Shown here one piece after another: positions 16,744 through 26,459 of a DNA stretch of 64,000 nt; the first letter of the stretch is position 1, and each line of letters starts with the position of its first letter. The stretch lies in assembly GCA_028707175.1 (NCBI GenBank), contig JAQTUV010000005.1:143618-207617 (forward strand), read 5' to 3'. The notes under the pieces were generated by a model. That model worked only from the letters and a program-made list of their open reading frames with translations, did not search any database and was not told the DNA's origin. The DNA comes from Sideroxydans sp. (GTDB lineage Bacteria > Pseudomonadota > Gammaproteobacteria > Burkholderiales > Gallionellaceae). The position numbers and the translations under genes are program-made.

Positions 16744-17813
16744 GCCATCAGTGCCACGCTCTTCACCTGAGCGAACACTTCTCTACCGACGAACAAACCC
16801 AGTTGATCGTGTGAGCGGCGGGTGATGCGCGACAGCAACACCTGCGACTCACCGATCTTGATGCGCAGCATCAGTTTGTCCGGTCCTTCATCGCGGATCT
16901 CGGTGATCATTCCGCTGAGGATGTTGGAGATACTGGTTGCCTGCGGCATCTGCGTGGCGACACTCACATCGCGCGCCAGGATGCGGGCACGCACGGTTGT
17001 GCCGAGCGGCTGTTCCACTTTCCCTACCCACAGCGCCCCCTCAGAGAAATCCAGACGCGTCAGGTGATAGGGTTCGTCGTGCCCTGCCACCGCCGCTTCG
17101 ATCACTGCGCCCGCATCATCGAAGTGCGCGGTGGGCAAGTCGAGTCGTGCGAGCGTTTCGTGCAGTGATCCACTGGCGATGACGCGCCCTTTTTCCAGCA
17201 ACACCAGATGATCGGCCAAACGCGCCACTTCCTCCATGGCGTGGCTGACATACAACACGGGGATATTCAGCTCGCGGTGCAGGCGTTCCAGATACGGCAG
17301 GATCTCTTGCTTGCTGTTGGTGTCGAGCGCGGAGAGCGGCTCATCCATCAGCAGGATGCGAGGACTGGTGAGCAGCGCGCGACCGATGGCGACACGCTGG
17401 CGTTCACCACCGGAAAGTTGCATTGGATCGCCGCGCTCGATGAGATGACTCAAGCCCAGCCATTCCACGACTTGCTCCAGTTGCACCTTACGTTCACCAG
17501 GTGCGATACGTTTGTAGCCGTATTCCAGATTCGCTCGCACCGACAGATGCGGGAACAGACTGGCTTCTTGAAACACATAACCCAGCGGACGCTTGTGTAC
17601 TGGCACGAAGGTCTTGTCGTCTTGCCACGTTTCGCCGTTCACGTGCAATGAACCTTGGACACGTTCCAATCCTGCGATGCAACGCAGCAAGGTGGTCTTG
17701 CCCGAACCGGAGGGGCCGAACAAGGCGGTGACACCCGTCGCAGGTGCATCAAACGTTGCATCTAGGGAAAAGCTATCCAACTGCATCTTGAACTGTGCGC
17801 GGATGGAATTCAT
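16740..17813 (-). CDS. modC: Molybdate ABC transporter ATP-binding protein
   Basis: The 357-residue protein has Walker [10 protein letters not shown] at residues 33-41, ABC signature [16 protein letters not shown], Walker [13 protein letters not shown] and the H-loop SHAMEEV. The C-terminal about 80 residues form a TOBE/Mop-like molybdate-binding domain ([26 protein letters not shown]), which distinguishes ModC from other importers. It energises ModB. It overlaps modB by 4 bases upstream and the TSUP permease gene by 4 bases downstream. Confidence 0.96.
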   Translation of the reverse strand: MNSIRAQFKMQLDSFSLDATFDAPATGVTALFGPSGSGKTTLLRCIAGLERVQGSLHVNGETWQDDKTFVPVHKRPLGYVFQEASLFPHLSVRANLEYGYKRIAPGERKVQLEQVVEWLGLSHLIERGDPMQLSGGERQRVAIGRALLTSPRILLMDEPLSALDTNSKQEILPYLERLHRELNIPVLYVSHAMEEVARLADHLVLLEKGRVIASGSLHETLARLDLPTAHFDDAGAVIEAAVAGHDEPYHLTRLDFSEGALWVGKVEQPLGTTVRARILARDVSVATQMPQATSISNILSGMITEIRDEGPDKLMLRIKIGESQVLLSRITRRSHDQLGLFVGREVFAQVKSVALMA

Positions 17814-18499
17814 TTCGTCACCTTGGATAATTTGCCGCCCGCCAAGTACAGCGACAGCAACACCACGAACGAGAACAGGACCATGCCACCCGCCAGCAGA
17901 TGCGCCGAGTTATATTCCATCGCCTCGACGTGGTTGTAGATAGCCACAGAGAGCACGCGTGTCTCGCCGTCGATATTGCCCCCCAGCATCAGCACCACGC
18001 CGAACTCGCCCACGGTGTGCGCGAAAGCCAGAATGATCGCGGTGAGGAAACCGGGACGCGCGAGCGGCAAGGCCACACTGAAGAATCGGTCTAGCCTACT
18101 TGCACGCAACGTCGCCGCTACTTCCAACGGACGTTGGCCTATCGCCTCGAAGGCGTTTTGAATAGGCTGTACGGCGAAGGGCATGGAGAAGACCACCGAG
18201 CCGATCACTAGACCGTAAAAGGTGAAAGGCAAGCGCCCCAACCCCAGTGCCGTGGTCAGCTCACCCACCATGCCGTGCGGCCCCATCAACAACAGCAGAT
18301 AGAAGCCCAGCACCGTGGGCGGCAACACCAGCGGCAAAGCAACCACCGCCGCCACCGGCCCCTTGTACCACTTGCGGCTATGCGCCAACCACCACGCCAG
18401 TGGCGTGGCGATGAGCAGCAGCAAACAGGTGGTGACACTCGCCAGCTTGAGCGTGAGCCAAACGGCTTGAAGGTCGGCGGGGTCTAACGTGGTCATCAT
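17810..18499 (-). CDS. modB: Molybdate ABC transporter permease
   Basis: The 229-residue inner-membrane protein has five to six hydrophobic segments and the ABC permease EAA-like loop [21 protein letters not shown] with the trailing LPLARPG. The motif [15 protein letters not shown] near residue 60 is typical of ModB. It forms the membrane channel with ModC. It starts 214 bases downstream of modA, across a REP doublet, and is followed by modC with a 4-base overlap. Confidence 0.95.
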   Translation of the reverse strand: MMTTLDPADLQAVWLTLKLASVTTCLLLLIATPLAWWLAHSRKWYKGPVAAVVALPLVLPPTVLGFYLLLLMGPHGMVGELTTALGLGRLPFTFYGLVIGSVVFSMPFAVQPIQNAFEAIGQRPLEVAATLRASRLDRFFSVALPLARPGFLTAIILAFAHTVGEFGVVLMLGGNIDGETRVLSVAIYNHVEAMEYNSAHLLAGGMVLFSFVVLLSLYLAGGKLSKVTK

Positions 18500-18533
18500 A
18501 TTTTCAAATCATCGAAATACTTTTTTGGTTATT

Positions 18534-18706
18534 CCCCTCTCCCGCAGGCGGGAGAGGGTTAGGGTGAGGGTCTATGCGAATCTCAAAATTTTATTACAAC
18601 TCAACACCCCTCATCCCCAGCCCTTCTACCCGCAAGGAGTACGCCGGTGGGTACCCCGTCGCTACGCGGCGACCCTTCCGCAGTCCCGCCTGCGGGAGAA
18701 GGGAGT
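18534..18706. repeat. REP-like inverted doublet between modA and modB, second copy interrupted
   Basis: The first unit (18534-18570) is canonical: CCCCTCTCCCGC, AGGCGGGAGAGGGTTAGGG. The second, inverted unit (18606-18706) begins CCCCTCATCCCCAGCCCTTC and ends CCGCCTGCGGGAGAAGGG. About 60 foreign bases split it, including the palindrome GTCGCTACGCGGCGAC. Such hairpins could lower expression of modBC relative to modA. Confidence 0.8.
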
Positions 18707-18713
18707 AAACACA

Positions 18714-19469
18714 TCACGGAAGTTCGTAACCAAAATTGCGGATGATCGCTACGGCTTTTTCACTCTTCAAGTAAGTGAGGAAAGCTTTCGTTGCTTCTTT
18801 GTCTTTTGCGGCCGTCAATTGCACCGCCGCCTGCTTGATGGGATTGTACATATGCGCAGGAACGACCCACCATGAACCTTCAGTCACCTTGCCATCTTTG
18901 GTGATCTGCGACAACGCGATGAAGGCCAACTCGGCATTGCCTGTCGCAGCGAACTGGTAAGTCTGGGTGATGCTCTCACCGGTCACCAGCTTGCCTTGCA
19001 CGACTGTCCACAAGCCTTGATCTTCCAACGTCTCTTTCGCAGCCAGCCCATAGGGAGCAAGTTTCGGATCAGCATAAGCGATCTTGTTGTAATTCCCCTT
19101 ACGCAAAACATAACCCTTGCCATCAACCAATCCCGGTTGTGCGCTCCACAACACCAGCTTGCCCAATGCATAAACGAAACGCGAACCTTCGACTGCCAAT
19201 CCTTCCTTCTCTAGCAATTTCGGATTCTTCTCATCCGCCGCAAGGAACACATCGAACGGTGCGCCCTCTTTTATCTGCGAAGTAAACTTACCGCTCGAAC
19301 CGAAAGACAATTTCACCGTGTGCCCAGTCTCTTTCTGGAACAACTCGGCGATCTGCTTCACCGGCTCAGTGAAGTTGGCCGCTACTGCCGCATTCACTTC
19401 GCCCGCATTCGCCACTTGCACCATCGTTGCCAACAGCGCGCCCAACAATCCGAATTTGATCGACTTCAT
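18714..19469 (-). CDS. modA: Periplasmic molybdate-binding protein
   Basis: The 251-residue protein has a signal peptide (MKSIKFGLLGALLATMVQVANA) and then EVNAAVAANFTEPVKQIAELF, the ModA opening. SFGSSGKFTSQIKEGAPFDVFLAADEKNPKLL contains the serines that hydrogen-bond molybdate. It captures MoO4(2-) in the periplasm for ModBC. It lies 12 bases after modE in the same direction, so the regulator and the binding protein share a transcript. Confidence 0.96.
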   Translation of the reverse strand: MKSIKFGLLGALLATMVQVANAGEVNAAVAANFTEPVKQIAELFQKETGHTVKLSFGSSGKFTSQIKEGAPFDVFLAADEKNPKLLEKEGLAVEGSRFVYALGKLVLWSAQPGLVDGKGYVLRKGNYNKIAYADPKLAPYGLAAKETLEDQGLWTVVQGKLVTGESITQTYQFAATGNAELAFIALSQITKDGKVTEGSWWVVPAHMYNPIKQAAVQLTAAKDKEATKAFLTYLKSEKAVAIIRNFGYELP

Positions 19470-19481
19470 TTTTTTCGCTCC

Positions 19482-20303
19482 TTACGCGTTGACTGCCAAA
19501 ATAACGTGCGATGCCTTGATCAGCGCACACGCCTTCACACCATCCTTAAGTCCCAATGTCTTGATGCTGTCATTGGTCACGATGGCCGCCACACTCTTGC
19601 CACCCGCCAATTCGATGATGACCTCACCATTGACCGAGCCTTCTTGGCAACGCACCACCGTGCCATGCAATTCGTTGCGGGCGCTGGTCTTGAAGCCGTC
19701 CGAAGTGGTCACGATCACCCACGGCGCTTTCACCATCGCATAAGCCTCGCTGCCCACCCTCAAACCAAGATGGCTCACGCTGTCGTTGGTGATCACTGCA
19801 GCCAGCGTGTCGCCACCACCAATGTCCAGCACCACCTCTGCATTGATCGCCCCCAGCTTCAGACTTTTCACCGTACCCAAAAACTGATTTCGTGCGCTTG
19901 TTTTCATGTCGAATCTCCTTATCAAATGGTAATACTCATCAAAATCATCCATCACCTGCGCCAGCTTTTTGAGCACCTCTTCCCGCTCCTGCTCCAAACG
20001 CCGATACGCTCCCACTACCCGGCGACCATGTTGGGTAAGCGTTGTTCCGCCCCCTTTTGATCCGCCAGTCTTGCGCTCTACTAAAGGTTGCTCAGACAGG
20101 TTGTTGATCGCCTCCACCGCTTCCCACGCGGCCTTGTAGCTCATACCCATCGCACTGGCTGCAGCAGTGATGGAGCCTGATGCATCGATACGCTCCAACA
20201 ATTCCAGATGATCCCAGCGCCGCCCCTTGGCGAGCTTCAACTTGGAAACCACGCCAGACTCAGATTTCTTCCCAGTCTTCTTCTCTACAACTGATAGCAC
20301 CAT
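19482..20303 (-). CDS. modE: Molybdate-responsive transcriptional regulator ModE
   Basis: I choose the ATG at 20303 (MVLSVVEKK; GAGG ribosome site 5 bases before). It gives 273 residues against the family's usual about 262, and a longer frame upstream would cross the operator. The N-terminal winged helix (LELLERIDASGSITAAASAMG, KAAWEAVEAINN, TLTQHGRRVV) is followed by two tandem Mop/TOBE domains (SARNQFLGTVKSLKLGAINAE and SARNELHGTVVRCQEGSVNGE). Molybdate-bound ModE binds CGTTAT...ATAACG palindromes. One such site touches its own leader and a stronger one lies before the divergent TonB receptor gene. Confidence 0.95.
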   Translation of the reverse strand: MVLSVVEKKTGKKSESGVVSKLKLAKGRRWDHLELLERIDASGSITAAASAMGMSYKAAWEAVEAINNLSEQPLVERKTGGSKGGGTTLTQHGRRVVGAYRRLEQEREEVLKKLAQVMDDFDEYYHLIRRFDMKTSARNQFLGTVKSLKLGAINAEVVLDIGGGDTLAAVITNDSVSHLGLRVGSEAYAMVKAPWVIVTTSDGFKTSARNELHGTVVRCQEGSVNGEVIIELAGGKSVAAIVTNDSIKTLGLKDGVKACALIKASHVILAVNA

Positions 20304-20315
20304 GATGACCTCACA

Positions 20316-20340
20316 CGTTATGTCTCTGTACAACCTAACG
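20316..20340. promoter_or_regulatory. Candidate ModE operator before modE
   Basis: CGTTATGT and TAACG half-sites face each other around CTCTGTACAACC, 13-37 bases upstream of the modE start codon. It resembles the E. coli modA operator pattern (CGTTAT...CATAACG) but the second arm is imperfect. A further lone CGTTATGTAG half-site lies at 20443-20452. Autoregulation of the mod operon is the likely role. Confidence 0.55.
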
Positions 20341-20578
20341 CACAGCAAGAGCAATGCCATCGCTTCAACCAGAGCAATAAAACCCTCTAGCCATTGGATT
20401 ACACGCCATCCCTGCGCCCAATTCAAGCTCTTCAAACCCAAGCGTTATGTAGCCTTTTAAACAAATTGGCACATTCGTTACAACCTATAAGCTACAACGG
20501 AATACCCCTTTAACCACGAACTCCCCAGCCACATAGGCCTTCGCCGTATTGGCACATCCCTTGCTGAGTCGAGATAGC

Positions 20579-20600
20579 GTTATGTACTAGTTTACATAAC
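20579..20600. promoter_or_regulatory. Strong ModE-like palindrome before the TonB receptor gene
   Basis: Perfect 8-base arms GTTATGTA and TACATAAC with a 6-base spacer (CTAGTT), preceded by C and followed by C. It fits the ModE consensus better than the site before modE. It ends 27 bases before the receptor ATG, where a bound repressor would block transcription. The rest of 20304-20627 shows no other clear element. Confidence 0.75.
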
Positions 20601-20627
20601 CAAATCCATTTTACATAGGAGCGACGA

Positions 20628-22601
20628 ATGAAACCGCACAACAAAACAAATACCTTATGGCTGGCTTGTCTGTTGGCCTGTAGTGCAACTGCGACAGCCG
20701 AAACCTTCAGCTTGGGTGAGCTCACGGTGACTGCGACCAAACCGCAGGTTGGAGAAATCGGCACAGACCAAACATCGTCGGTCGTTACCCAAAAAGACAT
20801 AAAGCAATTCAACCGCGACAACGTAGGCGATGCGCTGAATCTGCTTTCCGGCGTTACGCTCACCAACAGTGGCATGCGCAACGAAAAGATGATCTATGTG
20901 CGCGGCTTTGATGCCCGTCAAGTACCGTTATTCATCGACGGCATTCCTGTTTATGTTCCTTATGACGGTTATGTCGATTTGAATCGCTTCACCACTGCCG
21001 ATCTGGCCGCTATTCAAGTTTCCAAGGGCTTCAGCTCTGTCTCCTATGGCCCTAACACGCTCGGCGGCGCAATCAACCTGATCTCGCGCAAACCTAAAAC
21101 CAAATTCGAGGGTGATGTTTCAGTCGGCATCGCCTCCGGCAACGAGAAACAAGCACAAGCGAATGTCGGAACCAACCAAGGTATGTGGTATGCACAGGCG
21201 GGCATCTCTTACTTGAAAAGTGACGGCTACCCACTATCGGCAAGCTTCACCCCCACCGCCACCGAAGACGGTGGCACACGCAACAATTCCTACCGCAAGG
21301 ATGACAAGATCTCCATCAAGTTTGGCCTGACACCTAATGCCAGCGATGAATATGCGATCAGTTACTACAAACAGAATGGTGAAAAGGGGCAGCCTCCCTC
21401 CACGGGCGCTGGGGCTCGCTACTGGAAGTGGCCATTCTGGGACAAGGAAAGTCTCTATTTCCTGTCGAACACACAGCTAGGAGACAACGAAAAGCTCAAG
21501 GTCCGGCTCTATGAAGACAAGTACGGCAATGGCTTGGACATCTACGCTAACGCGAGTTATCCGACCATCACCAATCCCGTCGCCAACCAAAGTACCTATG
21601 ATGACAAGACTCGTGGAGGCTCTGTTGAACTGAGTACGACTCGCCTAGCCCGACAAGAAATCAAGTTGGTCACCAACTACAAGGTTGATAAACACATCGC
21701 ACGGGATGGTGTTGCAACCATCACAGAATCTTTTCAGGACACGTTGTCGTCTTACGCTATTGAAGACAACGTAGCGATCAACGATTCGACACTGCTCTCT
21801 CTCGGCATCACTCGACATACCCTGCGTCCGCAGGAAGTCTATAAGCCAGGAAGTCCATTCACGTTGCCCGATGCAAAGTCGGCGACCAACGGTCAGGCTG
21901 GGCTGTATTACGATCTCACCGCAGACACCCGTCTCTACGCGACACTCGCTCAGAAATCTCGATTACCTACACTGAAAGACCGTTACTCCGCACGGTTTGC
22001 GACCTATATCGAGAACGCGGCACTGCGTCCCGAAACGTCGATCAACTATGAGATCGGCTACCAAGGCACTCCTTGGGATGCAGTCAAAGCTGAAGCAGCG
22101 ATCTTCTACAGTGATATCACCGACAAGATCCAGACGGCCTATCAGACTGGCACGACTACCTGTAGCGCCGGCGCCAAGTGCCAGATGCAGAACATCGGCA
22201 AGGTCAGTTCCACAGGTATCGAACTGGGCATGCGCGGTGCAGCGAACACCGCGCTGGAACTGGGCGGCAACTACACACTGACCGTACTCAAGAACGTCAG
22301 CGACCCCGCGACCAAACTCACCGGCATCCCTCGTCACAAACTGACCGCACATGCCTTGTACAAAGTGGGCGATGCAATCGATCTGATCTCGTTCGCCGAA
22401 TACAACAGCAGCCGCTGGGCTTCGAACACGGTCGAATTGTCCGGCTTCGCAACGCTGAACCTGAAAGCAGTTTATCGCGTCACCCAAACCATCTCGACAG
22501 AAGTAGGGATCAACAATCTAACGGACCGCAACTACTCGCTGGCTGACGGCTACCCGAACCCTGGTCGCACTTGGTTCGCCAACGCATCAATGAAGTTCTA
22601 G
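20628..22601 (+). CDS. TonB-dependent outer-membrane receptor, candidate Mo-regulated
   Basis: The 657-residue protein has a signal peptide (cleavage near ATATA-ET, residue 24), a TonB-box-like FSLGELTVTATK, a plug domain (KDIKQFNRDNVGDALNLLSG, YVRGFDARQVPLFIDGIPVY) and a beta-barrel ending in aromatic F (WFANASMKF). The end (NNLTDRNYSLADGYPNPGRTWF) is the classic receptor C-terminus. Substrate classes include siderophores, cobalamin and metal chelates. A ModE-like palindrome just upstream and the neighbouring mod operon suggest that a molybdate or molybdate-chelate receptor is possible. Ribosome site AGGAG lies 7 bases before the ATG. It leads a (+) operon of three or four secreted proteins. 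Confidence 0.9.
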   Translation: MKPHNKTNTLWLACLLACSATATAETFSLGELTVTATKPQVGEIGTDQTSSVVTQKDIKQFNRDNVGDALNLLSGVTLTNSGMRNEKMIYVRGFDARQVPLFIDGIPVYVPYDGYVDLNRFTTADLAAIQVSKGFSSVSYGPNTLGGAINLISRKPKTKFEGDVSVGIASGNEKQAQANVGTNQGMWYAQAGISYLKSDGYPLSASFTPTATEDGGTRNNSYRKDDKISIKFGLTPNASDEYAISYYKQNGEKGQPPSTGAGARYWKWPFWDKESLYFLSNTQLGDNEKLKVRLYEDKYGNGLDIYANASYPTITNPVANQSTYDDKTRGGSVELSTTRLARQEIKLVTNYKVDKHIARDGVATITESFQDTLSSYAIEDNVAINDSTLLSLGITRHTLRPQEVYKPGSPFTLPDAKSATNGQAGLYYDLTADTRLYATLAQKSRLPTLKDRYSARFATYIENAALRPETSINYEIGYQGTPWDAVKAEAAIFYSDITDKIQTAYQTGTTTCSAGAKCQMQNIGKVSSTGIELGMRGAANTALELGGNYTLTVLKNVSDPATKLTGIPRHKLTAHALYKVGDAIDLISFAEYNSSRWASNTVELSGFATLNLKAVYRVTQTISTEVGINNLTDRNYSLADGYPNPGRTWFANASMKF

Positions 22602-22611
22602 GAGATCAGCC

Positions 22612-23883
22612 ATGACAAAGTGGATCGTTTCCCTTTGCTTCTTGCTGCTATCGCAACTGGCTACCGCCACCGAAAAGGTGGTGGTGGTTTCCAGTTACCC
22701 GCAAGAGGTCATCTCTCAATTCGAGGCAGCCTTCGAAAAGAAGTATCCGCAATACCGACTGGAAATCCTGTGGCGACAATCGCGCGATGCGATGAGCTAC
22801 CTGCATCAACCACACAGCCCGGTGGATGTGTACTGGACACCCGCACAGCGCAACTTCGTGATGCTGGCGAAAGAAGGTGCATTCCACAAACTGGATATCG
22901 AGCTGCAAGGATTGCCAAAGAAGATCGGCGGCTTCCAGATTTCCGACACCGAGGGTTACTACGTCGCGCACGAGACTGCCGGTTACGGCATGGCCTATCA
23001 CCCCGCCGAATTGGAACGTCTGCACCTGCCCGTGCCGACGGATTGGAAGACGCTGACTGACCCCGCCTTTGACGGGCGTGTGATGTTGCCCATCCCTTCC
23101 AAGGTCGGCTATGCACCCATCCTCATCGACACATTGCTGCAAAGCTACGGCTGGGAACAGGGCTGGCAAGTGCTATCGCAGATCGCCGCCAACGCTGTGC
23201 TGGCGGATGCAGGGGCGACTTTCATCTCGGACGATGTGGGTAGCGGGCGCGTAGCGGTGGGCATGACCATCGACTTCTTCGCCGTCTCCGCCATCGCCAA
23301 CGGCAAGCCGTTGCGCTTCACCTATCCCGAACGGGTCGGCTATTCCCCCGCGCATGTCGGCATCTTCAAGGAAGCGAGCAACCTAAAAGGCGCACGCGCC
23401 TTCGCCAGTTTTGTGCTTTCCGATGAAGGCCAGCAACTGTTGTTCCATCCCGACATCCGCAAGTTACCCGTGCGCCCATCTGTCTATGCGAAAAAACCGC
23501 AAGGATATTTCGATCCGTTTGCCGCCGCACAACGCGCCACCTACGACTACGACGTAGCCTCCGGCCTGCAACGTCAAGACGTAGTCAGCGCATTGTTCGA
23601 TGCGCTCATCACGCGTCACCATACCGAGTTGAAGGCGATGCACCAAGCCCTGCGCCGTGCTGAACAGAAATCGTCCGCTGATGTACGCCTTGCAGAGGCT
23701 CGCATACATGCTTATTGGCTGCCGCTGAGCCTCGCTCAGATCAACGATGCGACGCTACAACAAAGTTTCATCAAACGTGACGGCAAGACTGAAAGCATCG
23801 AGAAGCAATGGGATGCGGAGATCTCCGCACACTACGCGCAAGCCACCCGTATCGCACTAACCATCGCGGAGGGAAAACCATGA
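22612..23883 (+). CDS. Periplasmic extracellular solute-binding protein
   Basis: The 423-residue protein has a signal peptide (cleavage near QLATA-TE, residue 19). A type 2 periplasmic-binding fold of the iron/polyamine/ABC solute-binding kind follows: VVVVSSYPQEVISQFEAAFEKKYPQYR, VDVYWTPAQRNF, AGYGMAYHPAEL, GRVAVGMTIDFFA. About 110 C-terminal residues beyond the usual end (after about 310) are helical and charged. No permease or ATPase gene is adjacent. It may hand its ligand to another importer or serve as a periplasmic chaperone for the receptor. It begins 10 bases after the receptor stop, and its stop overlaps the next gene. Confidence 0.8.
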   Translation: MTKWIVSLCFLLLSQLATATEKVVVVSSYPQEVISQFEAAFEKKYPQYRLEILWRQSRDAMSYLHQPHSPVDVYWTPAQRNFVMLAKEGAFHKLDIELQGLPKKIGGFQISDTEGYYVAHETAGYGMAYHPAELERLHLPVPTDWKTLTDPAFDGRVMLPIPSKVGYAPILIDTLLQSYGWEQGWQVLSQIAANAVLADAGATFISDDVGSGRVAVGMTIDFFAVSAIANGKPLRFTYPERVGYSPAHVGIFKEASNLKGARAFASFVLSDEGQQLLFHPDIRKLPVRPSVYAKKPQGYFDPFAAAQRATYDYDVASGLQRQDVVSALFDALITRHHTELKAMHQALRRAEQKSSADVRLAEARIHAYWLPLSLAQINDATLQQSFIKRDGKTESIEKQWDAEISAHYAQATRIALTIAEGKP

Positions 23884-25226
23884 ACCGCCACGTGCTGTCG
23901 ATATTGATCGCCCTTGCCGCAGTGCAGCCCGCACTCGCCAACGATGCCGCCATTGCCGTCAACGATGCGACTCGCGAGGCTTACACGCAGCCGGTTCCGG
24001 CAATGGAGGAAACCGACCGTGCCAAGTTTCTCAAGGGGCGCGGTCTGGTGCGGCAGATATGGGTGATCCCACCTAGCGAGAATCGCGAGATCGCCGGGCT
24101 TGGCCCCTTGTATAACCGTCTCTCATGCATCGCCTGCCATCCGGCGAACGGCCGCGGCTTTGCGCCGGAGAACAAGGACGAGCCGATGCGAGCCATGCTG
24201 GTGCGCTTGAGCGTGCCGGGCAGCGACCCGCACGGTGGCCCGTTGCCTCACTCGGCCTACGGCGGACAGTTGAACGAGAACGGTGTGCCCGGCGTAGCGG
24301 GTGAAGGCCGCGCAGAAATTCGCTACACCACACACACCGTCACGCTGCACGGCGGAGAAAAAATAACACTGCGCAAACCGTCTTTTCGCTTCACCGATCT
24401 GGCCTACGGCGCCATGCCGAAAAACCTGATGACCTCGCCGCGCATCGCACCTTCGATATTCGGCCTAGGCTTGCTGGAAGCCGTACCGGACAGCACGTTG
24501 GTCGCATTGGCTTCTGTGAGCAAACCGACGGGCATCAAAGGCAAGATCAATCTCGTATGGGATGAGGAGCAGAAAAAATCTGTGCCGGGGCGCTTCGGCT
24601 GGAAGGCCAACATGCCCAATTTGCGCCAGCAAATCGCAGGGGCATTCGTCGGCGACATGGGCGTCACCTCGCCGCTGTTCCAGCAGGAGAACTGCATGCT
24701 CGCCCAGAGCGAGTGCGCAAAATCTCCCTCCGCAGGTAAGCCCGAGTTGAATAAGGAGCAGCTCGATGCCACCGAGTTCTATCACTTCGCGCTCGCCGTA
24801 CCGCAACGACGCGACACGGATGATCGACGAGTGCAACGCGGCGCAAAACTTTTTGATCAAGCTCAATGCGGTGCATGCCATGTAAGCGAACTGAAGACCG
24901 GCGAGTTCTCCAAATATCCGACGCTGGCCAACCGCACCATCCATCCCTACACCGACCTGCTGCTGCACGACATGGGCGAGGCGCTGGCTGACCACAGGCC
25001 CGACTACCTTGCCAGCGGACGCGAATGGCGCACCCCGCCGCTGTGGGGCATCGGCCTCGCACAAAAAGTCGAACCGCGCGCCAATTTTTTGCACGACGGA
25101 CGCGCACGAACTTTGTTGGAAGCTGTGTTGTGGCATGACGGAGAGGCTGCCCCTGCTGCACGTAGCGTGAAGCAGATGACCCTCCAAGACCGACATGCCC
25201 TCATTCGTTTTTTGGAGTCGCTATGA
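23880..25226 (+). CDS. Diheme c-type oxidoreductase (DHOR/MauG-like), periplasmic
   Basis: The ATG at 23880 overlaps the previous stop (ATGA) and opens a signal peptide (MNRHVLSILIALAAVQPALA). Of the 448 residues, two CxxCH heme sites stand out: Cys83-Cys86-His87 (CIACHPANGRGF) and Cys330-Cys333-His334 (CGACHVSELKTG). The two-heme arrangement and the C-terminal LWGIGLAQ...FLHDGRARTLLEAVLWHDGEA block match the family annotated as di-heme oxidoreductase or thiol oxidoreductase, often placed beside metal-uptake receptors. It might oxidise or reduce a metal or chelate in the periplasm. The reaction is not established. Confidence 0.85.
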   Translation: MNRHVLSILIALAAVQPALANDAAIAVNDATREAYTQPVPAMEETDRAKFLKGRGLVRQIWVIPPSENREIAGLGPLYNRLSCIACHPANGRGFAPENKDEPMRAMLVRLSVPGSDPHGGPLPHSAYGGQLNENGVPGVAGEGRAEIRYTTHTVTLHGGEKITLRKPSFRFTDLAYGAMPKNLMTSPRIAPSIFGLGLLEAVPDSTLVALASVSKPTGIKGKINLVWDEEQKKSVPGRFGWKANMPNLRQQIAGAFVGDMGVTSPLFQQENCMLAQSECAKSPSAGKPELNKEQLDATEFYHFALAVPQRRDTDDRRVQRGAKLFDQAQCGACHVSELKTGEFSKYPTLANRTIHPYTDLLLHDMGEALADHRPDYLASGREWRTPPLWGIGLAQKVEPRANFLHDGRARTLLEAVLWHDGEAAPAARSVKQMTLQDRHALIRFLESL

Positions 25227-25305
25227 ATGGAAGGAGAACTATTCGATTCGATGAATGACCACCGCCCAATCACAAATCTCATCTTTATTTTTACAGGAGC
25301 CACAA

Positions 25306-26394
25306 ATGTCTAAACGCAATCTGAACCACTTGCTCGCAACTTCTCTGTTCGCCTCCATGCCCGTATTCGCGGATACCGCCAATGTGTCCGTGTATGGCGT
25401 GGCGAACATCTCTATCGACCGCATCGACACCGGAACCGCCACCAACGGCACAAAGGGAACCAGCATCCTCAAAGCTTCAAGCAATGCCTCGCGTATCGGC
25501 TTCAAGGGAGTGGAAGAATTGGGAGGCGGCATATCGGCTATCTGGCAGATCGAGTCCTTGATCGCGCAGGACAATGCGGGTGGCACTTTCGCCACACGCA
25601 ACAGCTATGCAGGTCTGAGCAGCAAAGACTACGGCACGGTATTGGTAGGTCGTAATGACACACCCTACAAAGTCATCACCCGCAAGCTGGATAACTTCGG
25701 CGACACACTCGGTGACAACCGCAGCTTGTTCGGTACCGTGAAGAGCAAATCATCCAGCACCGTCGCCTCGTTCGTCACCAAACAACCCGATGTGATCGCA
25801 TATAACTCACCTAGCTTCAGCGGGTTCACCGCCTCAGTCGCCTATGTAAACTTGACCGAGACTGCCACCAAAGCCACCGACAAAAAGGACGATGCAACTT
25901 CCTTAGCCGCTTCTTACGACAATGGTTCCTTGTATGGCGCGTTGGGATACGAGACGCATAAGCTCAACACACTCGGCGGTACAGAAAAAGCATGGAATGC
26001 CGCAGCCAGCTACAAGTTGGAGGCCTACTCGCTCGCATTGGCCTATGAGAAGACCAGCGACACGTTGGGGACAGCCGGTGCCAACAAATACGGGCATGCG
26101 GCACTGTATGTCACCGGCAAATTCGAGTTCGATGCGAGTGCGCTCAAGGCCGCCTATACAAAGGCGAACGATCTGGCCGGTACCGCCAACTCGGGAGCGA
26201 CACATCTCTCGCTCGGTTACGACTACCGGATGAGCAAGCGCACTACGCTGTATGCGCTGTACACCCAGCTGGCCAATAAAAGTGCGGCCAATTACGACTT
26301 GGGCGGTGCAGCCTGGAGCAGCGGGTTGACTACTTCCATCGGTGCCGGCTCAAAGCTGTCTGCATTTTCGCTGGGGGTGAAACAGGTGTTCTAA
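25306..26394 (+). CDS. Gram-negative trimeric porin
   Basis: I choose ATG 25306 (MSKRNLNHLLATSLFASMPVFA, a signal peptide) because AGGAG lies 5 bases before it. The 362-residue protein then reads DTANVSVYGVANISID, the first strand of betaproteobacterial porins of the OmpC/PorB type. SYAGLSSKDYGTVLVGR is the eyelet-loop region and the last residue is Phe (SLGVKQVF), as barrel assembly needs. It should form a general diffusion pore. It lies 79 bases after the cytochrome gene and before a terminator, so it may be the last gene of the TonB operon, or have its own promoter in that gap. Confidence 0.9.
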   Translation: MSKRNLNHLLATSLFASMPVFADTANVSVYGVANISIDRIDTGTATNGTKGTSILKASSNASRIGFKGVEELGGGISAIWQIESLIAQDNAGGTFATRNSYAGLSSKDYGTVLVGRNDTPYKVITRKLDNFGDTLGDNRSLFGTVKSKSSSTVASFVTKQPDVIAYNSPSFSGFTASVAYVNLTETATKATDKKDDATSLAASYDNGSLYGALGYETHKLNTLGGTEKAWNAAASYKLEAYSLALAYEKTSDTLGTAGANKYGHAALYVTGKFEFDASALKAAYTKANDLAGTANSGATHLSLGYDYRMSKRTTLYALYTQLANKSAANYDLGGAAWSSGLTTSIGAGSKLSAFSLGVKQVF

Positions 26395-26412
26395 GGAATG
26401 TTTGGTATCAAT

Positions 26413-26442
26413 GTAGAACGGGCCGCATGACCCGTTCTACTT
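26413..26442. terminator. Intrinsic terminator after the porin gene
   Basis: A perfect 10-base stem (GTAGAACGGG / CCCGTTCTAC) with an 8-base loop and a short T tract. It sits between the porin and the convergent gene ending at 26460, so it could serve both directions. Confidence 0.75.
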
Positions 26443-26459
26443 GATGTATCCGACTGCAC

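Noticed and set aside
20628..26394. Ordinary siderophore uptake operon
   Set aside because: No Fur-box-like sequence, siderophore synthesis gene or ABC permease is seen, while a ModE-like palindrome is; not excluded, only less favoured.
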